From DATMNI01 sp963817515 (GTDB lineage Bacteria; Acidobacteriota; Terriglobia; Bryobacterales; Bryobacteraceae), in contig CAWFPJ010000023.1 in the NCBI GenBank assembly GCA_963817515.1, positions 186,001-250,000 on the forward strand: a stretch of DNA of 64,000 nt, in the 5' to 3' direction. Below the pieces are notes generated by a model that ran no database searches, was not told the DNA's origin, and was given only the letters and a program-made list of their open reading frames with translations. Positions within the stretch are counted from its first letter, which is position 1, and every line of letters begins with the position of its first letter. A program made the translations under genes and the position numbers. Shown here one piece after another: positions 1 to 9,345 of this stretch.

Positions 1-431
1 GCCAGCGCGTTCATCGCGCCCTTGGTCTTGGGACCTTCGAAACTGAAGGCCTGCACCACCTTCAGCTCGCCATCCCTGACCTTGGCCGAAAGCGCCGAGC
101 GCAGCGCGCCCAGCAGCATTTTGCGCGGCAGCCGGTAGCTGTAATCCCGCGGCTGCGGCCCATGCACCGTGCCGCCATGTCGCCAGATGGGCGACCGCAC
201 CGAACCCACACGCGCCCGGCCGGTGCCCTTCTGTTTCCAGAGCTTCTTGCCCGACCCGGCAACTTCGCTGCGCACCTTAGTCTTATGCGTGCCGGCGCGA
301 TGGCCCGCCTGGAAATGGCGGACCGCTTCATATAGCAGCGCTTCGTTGACTTCGGCGCCGAAGACTTCGTCAGCCAGCTCAAGCTCGCTGACTTTCTGAT
401 TATTCAAATCCACCACATCCACTGTCGGCAT
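1..431 (-). CDS. rplD: 50S ribosomal protein L4, partial (N-terminal part; runs off left edge)
   Basis: Reading leftward from an ATG at 429-431, the protein starts MPTVDVVDLNNQKVSELEL and continues with the L4 core, including GTGRARVGSVRSPIWRHGG and HGPQPRDYSYRLPRKM, until the window ends, so about 143 residues are visible. L4 binds 23S rRNA domain I and lines the nascent-peptide exit tunnel. In some bacteria it also regulates the S10 operon, but I see no evidence on that here. It starts 5 bases after the rplC stop, as expected for the rpsJ-rplC-rplD order. Confidence 0.96.
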   Translation of the reverse strand, partial: MPTVDVVDLNNQKVSELELADEVFGAEVNEALLYEAVRHFQAGHRAGTHKTKVRSEVAGSGKKLWKQKGTGRARVGSVRSPIWRHGGTVHGPQPRDYSYRLPRKMLLGALRSALSAKVRDGELKVVQAFSFEGPKTKGAMNAL

Positions 432-436
432 CGCAG

Positions 437-1069
437 TTACCTCTTCGACCTCCGGACCAGCACGTATCCGCCATTGGGTCCGGGAACCGCGCCCTTCAGC
501 ACCAGCACGTTGTCCTCGGTGTCCACTTCGACCACTTCCAGATTGCGCACCGTCACCCGGGCATTGCCCATGTGACCGCCCATGCGCATACCGGGAACCA
601 CGCGCGACGGGAAACTGGACGCGCCAATCGAACCCGGAGCGCGGTGGAACATGGAGCCGTGCGAGCCTTCGCCGCCGCGGAAGTGGTGGCGCTTCACGAC
701 GCCCGCAAACCCCTTGCCCTTGCTGATGCCGATGACGTCGACTTTGTCCTTCGGCTTGAACTGATCCACCAGCACCTGATCGCCGGGTTTCAGATCGTCG
801 TCGCCGGGACGAAGCGCAAACTCACGCATAAACTTGGCGCCGTCCACTCCCGCCTTCTTCAAGTGGCCGGTGGTGGCTTTATTGATGCGCTGCGGCTTGA
901 TGAATTCCACCAGGCCCAACTGCACCGCATCGTAGCCATCGGCGGTGGGCGTCTTGCGCTGCACCACCATGCACGGACCAGCCTTCAGCAGCGTGACCGG
1001 GACGGCCTGGCCGTCGGGGCGGAACATCTGTGTCATTCCAATTTTCTTGCCAAGGATTCCTGGACTCAT
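437..1069 (-). CDS. rplC: 50S ribosomal protein L3
   Basis: This 210-residue protein starts MSPGILGKKIGMTQMF and carries the L3 signature region GFAGVVKRHHFRGGEGSHGS at about residues 118-137, followed by HRAPGSIGASSFPSRV. L3 is an early-assembling 50S protein that reaches toward the peptidyl-transferase centre. The frame stays open upstream for 28 further codons, but those read a GC-rich intergenic repeat (Gly/Pro/Arg-rich). I therefore placed the start at the ATG at 1067-1069, where family homology begins. It lies between rpsJ and rplD in the same orientation. Confidence 0.95.
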   Translation of the reverse strand: MSPGILGKKIGMTQMFRPDGQAVPVTLLKAGPCMVVQRKTPTADGYDAVQLGLVEFIKPQRINKATTGHLKKAGVDGAKFMREFALRPGDDDLKPGDQVLVDQFKPKDKVDVIGISKGKGFAGVVKRHHFRGGEGSHGSMFHRAPGSIGASSFPSRVVPGMRMGGHMGNARVTVRNLEVVEVDTEDNVLVLKGAVPGPNGGYVLVRRSKR

Positions 1070-1088
1070 ATGTGCAACCTCGACTTCG

Positions 1089-1233
1089 GGGGCCGGATGC
1101 CAGGGGCCGGGGCCCGGAGAACCCCGGCGCCGGCTTCCAACCACAAGCCCCAAAAACTCTTCGAACCTTTAACCACCGGGTGGGACCCGAACGCGGCCTC
1201 AATCCCGGCCCCCGGCCCCCGACATCCGGCCCC
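1089..1233. repeat. Long GC-rich inverted repeat between rpsJ and rplC
   Basis: The left arm (1089-1112) and right arm (1210-1233) are 24 bases each and are reverse complements with two mismatches, separated by 97 bases. The arms are built from GGCC/CCGG blocks. The element fills most of the 178-base gap between rpsJ and rplC, where ribosomal operons normally have only a few tens of bases. It resembles an intergenic REP/BIME-type or small non-autonomous element, but I cannot show other copies. Confidence 0.6.
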
Positions 1234-1247
1234 GGTGTTCGGCAATT

Positions 1248-1568
1248 TCATTTGCCGAACGCCTTAATTTCCACATCCACACCGGCAGGCAGGTCGAGCT
1301 TCATCAGCGCGTCCACCGTCTGCTGGGTCGGTTCCAGAATATCCAGCAACCGCTTATGCGTCCGGATTTCGAACTGTTCCCGCGACTTCTTATCCACGTG
1401 CGGCGAGCGCAAAACCGTGGTGACGCTCCGCGACGTGGGCAGAGGAATCGGACCGGCCACTGTAGCGCCAGTCCGTTTCGCGGTGTCCACGATCTCCGTC
1501 GTCGACTGATCGAGCACGCGATGATCGTATGCCTTCAGCCGAATTCGAATACGTTCTCTCAGGGCCAT
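1248..1568 (-). CDS. rpsJ: 30S ribosomal protein S10
   Basis: This 106-residue protein starts MALRERIRIRLKAYDHRVLD and contains TGATVAGPIPLPT and SPHVDKKSREQFEIRTHKR, the standard S10 core. S10 sits in the head of the 30S subunit and, in many bacteria, doubles as NusE in antitermination. A Shine-Dalgarno-like GGAGC lies a few bases before the ATG. The gene follows tuf by 49 bases and precedes rplC, so the str and S10 clusters are joined here. Confidence 0.97.
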   Translation of the reverse strand: MALRERIRIRLKAYDHRVLDQSTTEIVDTAKRTGATVAGPIPLPTSRSVTTVLRSPHVDKKSREQFEIRTHKRLLDILEPTQQTVDALMKLDLPAGVDVEIKAFGK

Positions 1569-1617
1569 TATTTGCTCCGGGTCCGGGTGACTGATCCGCT
1601 ATCGGATGTCCCCGCCC

Positions 1618-2805
<1,188 letters not shown>

Positions 2806-2822
2806 AAGTAAGAATAATCTCC

Positions 2823-4917
2823 TTATCTTGTAGTCTTACCCTGTACCTTGCTGACGATCTCCTCGGCCAGCGCGCCGGGGACTTCCTCGTACTTGCCAAA
2901 ATGCATCGTGAAACTTCCGCGTCCCTGCGTGCGCGAACGCAACTCAGTCGCGTAACCGAACATCTCCGACAGCGGCACCATGGCTTTGATGATGCGTGTG
3001 GTGCCGCGCAGCTCGGTGGCTTCAATGCGGCCGCGGCGCCCGTACAAATCGCCGATCACGTCGCCCATGTAGTCTTCCGGAACCACCACTTCCACCGCCA
3101 TGATCGGCTCCAGCAAAACCGGTTTGGCTCGCCGGGCGGCTTCTTTGATCGCCATGGAACCGGCAATCTTAAAGGCCATTTCCGAAGAATCCACGTCGTG
3201 GTAGCTGCCGTCGTACAAGGTCACCTTGATATCGGACATCGGATAGCCGGCCAGAATTCCACCCTCCAGCGCTTCCTTGATGCCCACCTCGGTGGGGTTG
3301 ATGTATTCCTTCGGCACCCTGCCGCCGGTGATGTCGTTTTCGAATTCGAATCCGCTGCCCGAAGGCAGGGGCTCCACACGAATTTTCACGTGGCCGTACT
3401 GGCCGTGGCCGCCGGTCTGCTTGATGTGCCGGCCTTCGGCTTCGGCGTTCTTGCGGATGGTCTCGCGATACGCCACCTGCGGCTTGCCCACATTGGCGCC
3501 CACGCCGAACTCCCGCATCATGCGGTCCACAATAATTTCCAGGTGCAGTTCGCCCATTCCGGAAAGAATCGTCTGACCGGTCTCGGGATCGGTATTGACG
3601 CGGAACGTGGGGTCTTCCTGGGCCAGCTTCTGAATCGCGATCCCCATCTTTTCCTGGTCGGCCTTGGTCTTGGGTTCCACCGCCAGCTGAATCACAGGCA
3701 TGGGGAAGTCGATCGATTCGAGCACGATCGGATGCTCGTCGTCGCAAATCGTGTCGCCCGTCGAAACCGTCCTCAGACCCACCGCGGCGCAGATGTCGCC
3801 GGCCAGAATCTCCTGAATGTCTTCGCGCTTGTTGGCGTGCATGCGCAGCAGGCGCCCGATGCGCTCCTTGCGTCCCTTGGCAACGTTGTATACCGATTCG
3901 CCGCTCTTGAGCGTGCCCGAGTACACCCGGAAAAACGCCAGTTGGCCGACGTACGGGTCGGTCATGATCTTGAACACCAGGGCGGCAAAGGGCTCGGCGT
4001 CGGATGCGTGCCGGACCAGCGTCTGATCCGGATGATCGACGTCGGTGCCTTCAATCGCCGGAACATCGAGAGGCGAGGGCAGGTAATCCACCACCGCGTC
4101 CAGCATGGTCTGCACACCCTTGTTCTTGAATGCCGTCCCGCAAATCACCGGGAAAATCTTGAGCGCGATGGTCGCCTTGCGAATGCCAGCCTTAATCTCA
4201 TCGTTGGTGATCGACTGGCCTTCGATGAACTTGTCCATCAGCTTGTCATCGTGCTCGGAGATCGCCTCGATCATGTGCTCGCGGTATTCTTTCGCCAGCT
4301 CCTTAAGGTCGTCCGGGATCTCGGTCACGTCGTACTCCGAGCCCAGAGTTTCGTCGCGCCAGACAATCGCCTTCATCTTCACCAGATCCACCACGCCCTA
4401 GAAACTTTTCTTCGGCGCCGATGGGAATCTGAATCGCCACCGGGCGGCATTTCAGCCGGTCGATAATGGTCTGCACCGAGTGGTAGAAATCCGCGCCTAC
4501 CCGGTCCATCTTATTAATGAAGCAAATCCGCGGAACCGAGTACTTGTCCGCCTGCCGCCACACCGTCTCCGATTGCGGCTGAACGCCGGCCACGGCGTCG
4601 AACACCGCCACCGCTCCATCCAGCACGCGAAGGCTGCGCTCCACTTCAGCGGTGAAATCCACGTGGCCCGGGGTATCGATAATGTTGATCTGCACGTCAC
4701 GCCACTCGCAGGTAGTGGCCGCGGAGGTGATGGTGATTCCGCGCTCCTGTTCCTGCTCCATCCAGTCCATGGTGGCAGTGCCCTCATGAACCTCGCCCAG
4801 TTTGTGGGTGCGGCCCGTGTAATAGAGAATCCGCTCCGTGGTGGTGGTTTTACCGGCATCGATATGAGCGGCGATGCCGATATTCCTCATCCTTTCGAGC
4901 GGAGTATTTCTAGCCAT
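2823..4917 (-). CDS. fusA: Translation elongation factor G, with an apparent one-base frameshift
   Basis: EF-G is the GTPase that drives ribosomal translocation. The N-terminal piece (4917 down to about 4400) starts MARNTPLERMRNIGIAAHID, with the P-loop AHIDAGKTTTT (17-27), DTPGHVDF and NKMDR, and is in frame to IPIGAEEKF. The following residues, expected to be GVVDLVKMKAIVW, lie in the +1 frame and continue to the normal C-terminus at 2823. Removing one base from the CCC run at 4396-4398 restores a 697-residue protein of exactly normal length. Because fusA is essential and otherwise perfect, a sequencing or assembly insertion is the likeliest cause. A tolerated frameshift, or a second fusA elsewhere, is possible but unsupported. 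It lies between rpsG and tuf. Confidence 0.93.
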
Positions 4918-4946
4918 AAAATGAAACCTTAATCTCTAATCTCTGC

Positions 4947-5417
4947 CTACCACCGATAATGCGCGAAAGCCTTGTTGGCTTCGGCCATACGGTGGACGTC
5001 GTCTTTCTTCTTGATCGCCCCGCCGCGCGCGTTGGAGGCGTCATTCAATTCGTTCGCCAGTTTTTCCGCCATGCCCTTCTCGGCGCGCCCGCGGGCATTG
5101 GTGATGATCCAGCGCATCGCCAAGGAGGTCCGCCGGTTTTGCGGAACTTCGATGGGCACCTGGTAGTTGGCGCCACCCACTCGCCGCGTCTTCACTTCGA
5201 GCAGCGGCTTGGCGTTTTCCACGGCCTTCTTGAAGGCCTTTAGCGGATCGTCGCTGGTGCGCTCCCGCAGTTTGTCCATGGCTTCATAGAAGATTCCCTG
5301 GGCGGTATTCTTCTTGCCTTCCCACATCATGGAGTTGACGAACTTCTCCACCAGGGTTGAGTTGTAGACCGGATCCGGTGCTACTTCACGAATAACGGCT
5401 CTTCTTCTTCGTGGCAT
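4947..5417 (-). CDS. rpsG: 30S ribosomal protein S7
   Basis: This 156-residue protein contains the S7 signature near its N-terminus (DPVYNSTLVEKFVNSMM) and ends AEANKAFAHYRW, a typical S7 C-terminus. S7 nucleates assembly of the 30S head and contacts tRNA in the E site. In Escherichia coli it is the translational repressor of the str operon. The order rpsL-rpsG-fusA-tuf with small gaps (14 and 29 bases) is the classical str operon. Confidence 0.97.
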   Translation of the reverse strand: MPRRRRAVIREVAPDPVYNSTLVEKFVNSMMWEGKKNTAQGIFYEAMDKLRERTSDDPLKAFKKAVENAKPLLEVKTRRVGGANYQVPIEVPQNRRTSLAMRWIITNARGRAEKGMAEKLANELNDASNARGGAIKKKDDVHRMAEANKAFAHYRW

Positions 5418-5431
5418 ATGCTTCCGTCACC

Positions 5432-5806
<375 letters not shown>

Positions 5807-6138
5807 GAATTTCCTCTTCGCGGTGAAAAATCAACAAAAACGTGGCGCAATCCGTTAAGGCCAGAGCCGCACATGAACCCTGGGAATACCGGACCGCGAA
5901 TCTTTATAACCAGAACGCAAACAGCGAGGATTACTGCTTCAGACAGGCCCATATTCCATTCGGAGTGACCGATAGAACCTCGGGGCCTCACCCCCGGCCG
6001 GACCCGCCTACAGACGGGTGGTAGCACAGGAGCAGAAAGCTTGTTCTCGCGAAACTCTTAAATCATACCCGAACTGGCACGAGTAGTGCAACAGTGATGC
6101 TTCGCACAAATCCCCGAACGCTTGCATCTAGGCTTCCG
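5807..6138. other. Intergenic region upstream of the str operon
   Basis: No gene is supported in these 332 bases. The minus-strand leader of rpsL must begin here. The only -10-like hexamer I see (TATAAA, plus-strand positions 5903-5908) has no convincing -35 box, so I do not call a promoter. A small GC hairpin (ACCCG at 6002-6006 with CGGGT at 6015-6019) lies nearer the lipase stop but lacks a T-run. Confidence 0.5.
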
Positions 6139-7086
6139 TCACGACGTGGGCGCACCGATGAGGGCGTTCCATATTTTGGTGGCGTAAGCTTTGGGAGCAT
6201 GGTCGCCTATCGGTTTAAAGGCTAGTTGCGCGGAAAAATACTGTTGCAGCCTTCTCCGTCTTGCATCCAGGGAAAACACTGACAAGGCCCCACCGGCGCC
6301 GGAAAACCGATGCTCGAGATCTTCCCAAACGCTACCGGATAGAGGTTCGCCGCCGGTGCTAAGGGGCGTACCGACGTGGCCGTAGAGAGGCGGTGTAGGT
6401 ACATGCGTTACAACGTCCTCGTCATTGACGACCCGATAGGCCGGCCCTGGATACCCGGGGCAATAGATCAATTGATCGCCCACGCGGGGCGACCCGAAAG
6501 TATACAGGGCCATCCGGCGCCCGGCGCGATCATGGAAATTGCGCCGTGCGATCGTGGCCAGCGCCGCCCCCAGACTATGGCCTGTAAACAGGATCGCCTG
6601 GCCTCCCGCAATCCCGGAGATATACTCTTGCGCCTGGTCCCACACACCGCCGGAGACCAGCGCCTGGTGAAAGCCGTGGTGCACCAGCCCCTGGGCGGTG
6701 ACGTCGGGCAGAAACGAAATGTCCGCAAGTATGTCGGGGAACTGGTCGATCCGTGTGCCTCGAAAAGCGACCGTCATCACATCGGGACTGTATGCCACCA
6801 GAATGTGCGGCGGATCCTGCCGCTCGAATCCGAATGCGGATCCATTCAGCCCGGCCTCATGGATCCGATCGAGCGCGAATTGCTTTTGGGTGGCGTAAGA
6901 GAGGTAGGACATTTCCATGGTCCACCAGGCATTTACCTGCCGGAAATCGGTGGACTTCTCGAGCGGGTGATTGCCGCTATGCTCAAAAAACTCATAGCCG
7001 TCCGACCCCGGGTCCGGCAGCAGCGCCGTCAGATCCGCGAGCGATTGGGGATTGGGAATCGCTTTCGGTAATTCTAAATTCGCCAT
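6139..7086 (-). CDS. Class 3 (Rhizomucor-type) lipase family protein
   Basis: This predicted alpha/beta-hydrolase of about 315 residues carries the nucleophile elbow GHSLGAALA (Ser171). Upstream is the class-3 lipase segment VAFRGT (about 107-112). A downstream acid/histidine region has VNDEDVVTHVPTPPLYGHVG. I chose the ATG at 7084-7086 because AGGAG lies seven bases before it. The longer open frame would overlap the end of mutL, and its extra residues look non-coding. I see no signal peptide, so location is unclear. It follows mutL by 35 bases in the same direction and may be co-transcribed, but a shared function is not implied. The substrate is unknown. Confidence 0.82.
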   Translation of the reverse strand: MANLELPKAIPNPQSLADLTALLPDPGSDGYEFFEHSGNHPLEKSTDFRQVNAWWTMEMSYLSYATQKQFALDRIHEAGLNGSAFGFERQDPPHILVAYSPDVMTVAFRGTRIDQFPDILADISFLPDVTAQGLVHHGFHQALVSGGVWDQAQEYISGIAGGQAILFTGHSLGAALATIARRNFHDRAGRRMALYTFGSPRVGDQLIYCPGYPGPAYRVVNDEDVVTHVPTPPLYGHVGTPLSTGGEPLSGSVWEDLEHRFSGAGGALSVFSLDARRRRLQQYFSAQLAFKPIGDHAPKAYATKIWNALIGAPTS

Positions 7087-7121
7087 TTCACTCCTGCCCT
7101 TCCATGAGTGTCGCGGAGTAC

Positions 7122-9188
7122 CTAGATCCGGTGAAATGCTTTCAGGATTTCCCGCGTACCGTAGTGCATTGCGATGGGCCGGCCGTGGGGACAACTCATG
7201 GGACAATCCGTCGCCGCCAGCGCGCGCAGCAGCCATTCCATCTTGGCGGCATCCAGGCGCATGTTGATCTTGATGGCGGCGCGGCATGCAATGGAAGCGC
7301 AAATATTCCGCCGCAGATCGTCGAGCGACACTCCACGCAACTCACCCTCGGCAATCTCCAGGATCTCAAAGAGAACCCGTTCCAGATCGGCTGCCCCTAC
7401 AGCCGCCGGCGCGGCCTTCACCGCGATCGTCCGGTTGCCGAACGGCTCGGTTTCGAAGCCCGAAGCATGTAACTCATCCGCAATGCGCGCGTAGTCGATC
7501 TGCTGTTCGGGTGTGAGCTGCAGAATCAGCGGCATCAGCAGCCGCTGCATCTCCACGCGTCCGGCGGCGCGCTGCTTGAGCACCTGTTCGAACAGAATGC
7601 GCTCATGGGCCACATGCTGGTCGATGATCCACAAGCCATCGCGCCCCGCGGCGATAATAAAGCTCTCGTGGATTTGACCCAGCGGCCGCAGGTCCGACAG
7701 CACCGACAGCGAGATCTCGGGCGCCGGAATCGCATCCGCCGGAAATTCGCCGTGCATGTCGAGACGCCGCGAGAGCTTGCCTGAGGGCGGCGGACCCGGC
7801 GTTATTTCGAGAGGCGGTGCGCTGAAATCGAGGCGCGGGTCGGGCCCGCGTGGTGGGCGCAGCATGAATTCCGGCAGAGTATCGATCGCCCTGTGCGCCG
7901 CCTCCGAAGCCGCGGGTCCAGCCGCCTCCCCCATTAAACCGGCAGCCTCCACCATTAAACTGGCAGCCACCGGCGCCTCGTCCTGCATCATCTGGCTGAA
8001 TTCGGAATAAGGAAGGTGGGTCACGGGCTGGCCTGCAGGTCGCCCCTCAGGTTGCGCCCCGGGCGTTGGCGTCCGCGGCAGAGCCTGCGAAAATGCAGGC
8101 GCCGGACGGCTCTCCATCAGCCGCTCGCGAATCGTGTCCCGCACAAAATCGTGGACGAACGACCCGTGGCGAAACCGTACTTCCGTCTTCGACGGGTGCA
8201 CGTTCACGTCCACCTCTTCGGCATCCATTCCCAAAAACAACAACGCGAACGGATACGACGACGCGGGCATCAGGTTGTGGTACGCCGACGATAGCGCATG
8301 CAGCATCAGCCGGTCGCGGATCAACCGGCCGTTCACAAAAATGAAGATCGAATTCCGGTTCCCCTTCTGCACCTGCGGCCTGGAGAAGAAACCCGTCAGC
8401 CGAAACGTGCGGTGCGGCGGGTCATCGTCGGGACCAGCCTCGCTGCGGTATGCCGCAATGGCTTGCGACGGCGGCACGCTGGGCGGCGGAATAAACAACT
8501 CGCGCTCGCGCACCCCAATGTCCACCAACTCTTCCAGCACCTGGCTTCCAAAAACCTGATAGACCCGCTCCTTCATGCTGGCCACGGGCGTCACGTAGAG
8601 CAGTTCCGCCGGACCGCTCGCCAGCCGGAAGGTCTTATCGGGATGTGCCAGGCTGTAGTGCGTCACCAGCGACGCAATGTGCGCCAGCTCCGTCGGCTCC
8701 GTGCGAAGAAATTTCCGCCGGGCCGGAATATTATAAAAAAGATCGCGCACCGTGATCGCCGTGCCGCCGCCCAACGCCGCCTCTTCGCAGCGCAGCATCT
8801 TGCCGCCCGCAATCTCAATGCGCGTGCCGGTGGTTTCCTCAGCTGCGCGGGTTTCGAGCAGCAGCCGCGAGACCGATGCGATGGAAGGCAGCGCCTCACC
8901 GCGAAACCCCAGCGTGGTGATGGAAAGCAGGTCTTTCACATCGCGCAGTTTGCTGGTGGCATGCCGCTCAAAGGCCAGCAGCGCATCGTCGCGCAGCATC
9001 CCGCAGCCATCGTCCACGATGCGAATCAGGCGCCGCCCTCCGGCTTCCACTTCCACCCGCAGATCGGTCGCGCCCGCATCCAACGAGTTTTCCAGCAGCT
9101 CTTTGACCACCGAAGCCGGCCGCTCCACCACCTCACCGGCCGCGATCTTATTAGCGACCTGGTCGGGAAGGATGCGAATGCGGCCCAT
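7122..9188 (-). CDS. mutL: DNA mismatch repair protein MutL
   Basis: This 688-residue protein has the GHKL ATPase N-terminus: ENSLDAGA (33-40), DDGCGM (59-64) and GFRGEALPS (94-102). A Pro/Ala-rich linker (about 370-480) leads to the C-terminal dimerisation domain. That domain carries DQHVAHERILFE, the metal-dependent endonuclease motif DQHA(X)2E(X)4E with Val in the Ala position, and CPHGRP near the end. It is therefore probably a nicking MutL, as in bacteria without MutH. mutS is not in the window. A tentative minus-strand promoter (TGTCAT at 9228-9233 as -35, AT-rich TATATA near 9206-9211) lies just upstream. Confidence 0.96.
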   Translation of the reverse strand: MGRIRILPDQVANKIAAGEVVERPASVVKELLENSLDAGATDLRVEVEAGGRRLIRIVDDGCGMLRDDALLAFERHATSKLRDVKDLLSITTLGFRGEALPSIASVSRLLLETRAAEETTGTRIEIAGGKMLRCEEAALGGGTAITVRDLFYNIPARRKFLRTEPTELAHIASLVTHYSLAHPDKTFRLASGPAELLYVTPVASMKERVYQVFGSQVLEELVDIGVRERELFIPPPSVPPSQAIAAYRSEAGPDDDPPHRTFRLTGFFSRPQVQKGNRNSIFIFVNGRLIRDRLMLHALSSAYHNLMPASSYPFALLFLGMDAEEVDVNVHPSKTEVRFRHGSFVHDFVRDTIRERLMESRPAPAFSQALPRTPTPGAQPEGRPAGQPVTHLPYSEFSQMMQDEAPVAASLMVEAAGLMGEAAGPAASEAAHRAIDTLPEFMLRPPRGPDPRLDFSAPPLEITPGPPPSGKLSRRLDMHGEFPADAIPAPEISLSVLSDLRPLGQIHESFIIAAGRDGLWIIDQHVAHERILFEQVLKQRAAGRVEMQRLLMPLILQLTPEQQIDYARIADELHASGFETEPFGNRTIAVKAAPAAVGAADLERVLFEILEIAEGELRGVSLDDLRRNICASIACRAAIKINMRLDAAKMEWLLRALAATDCPMSCPHGRPIAMHYGTREILKAFHRI

Positions 9189-9345
9189 GGGGTTCGCTTC
9201 CTAGCATATATAATTGGGTGCCGCGGATGTCATAATCCCGATGGCGTGGCGTCGCTTACGCGCCTGCATTTTCGGAATCAGACCGCGCCGGCACGAGCCA
9301 CTTCGCGTAATTGTTCAGAATATAATTGAGCCTCGGGAGTTCCGA

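Noticed and set aside
1070..1153. N-terminal extension of L3 by 28 residues
   Set aside because: The extra residues translate the GC-rich inverted repeat and are absent from the L3 family; the ATG at 1067-1069 matches the usual start.
4390..4405. Programmed +1 frameshift in fusA
   Set aside because: The heptamer only partly resembles known +1 sites, no stimulatory element is evident, and other frameshifts in the window point to sequence error. Kept only as a check item.
5850..5935. Promoter of the str operon at TATAAA
   Set aside because: No acceptable -35 box at any normal spacing, so I did not annotate it.
7023..7302. Long N-terminal extension of the lipase into mutL
   Set aside because: It overlaps the end of mutL in another frame, and a good AGGAG site sits before the downstream ATG at 7086.
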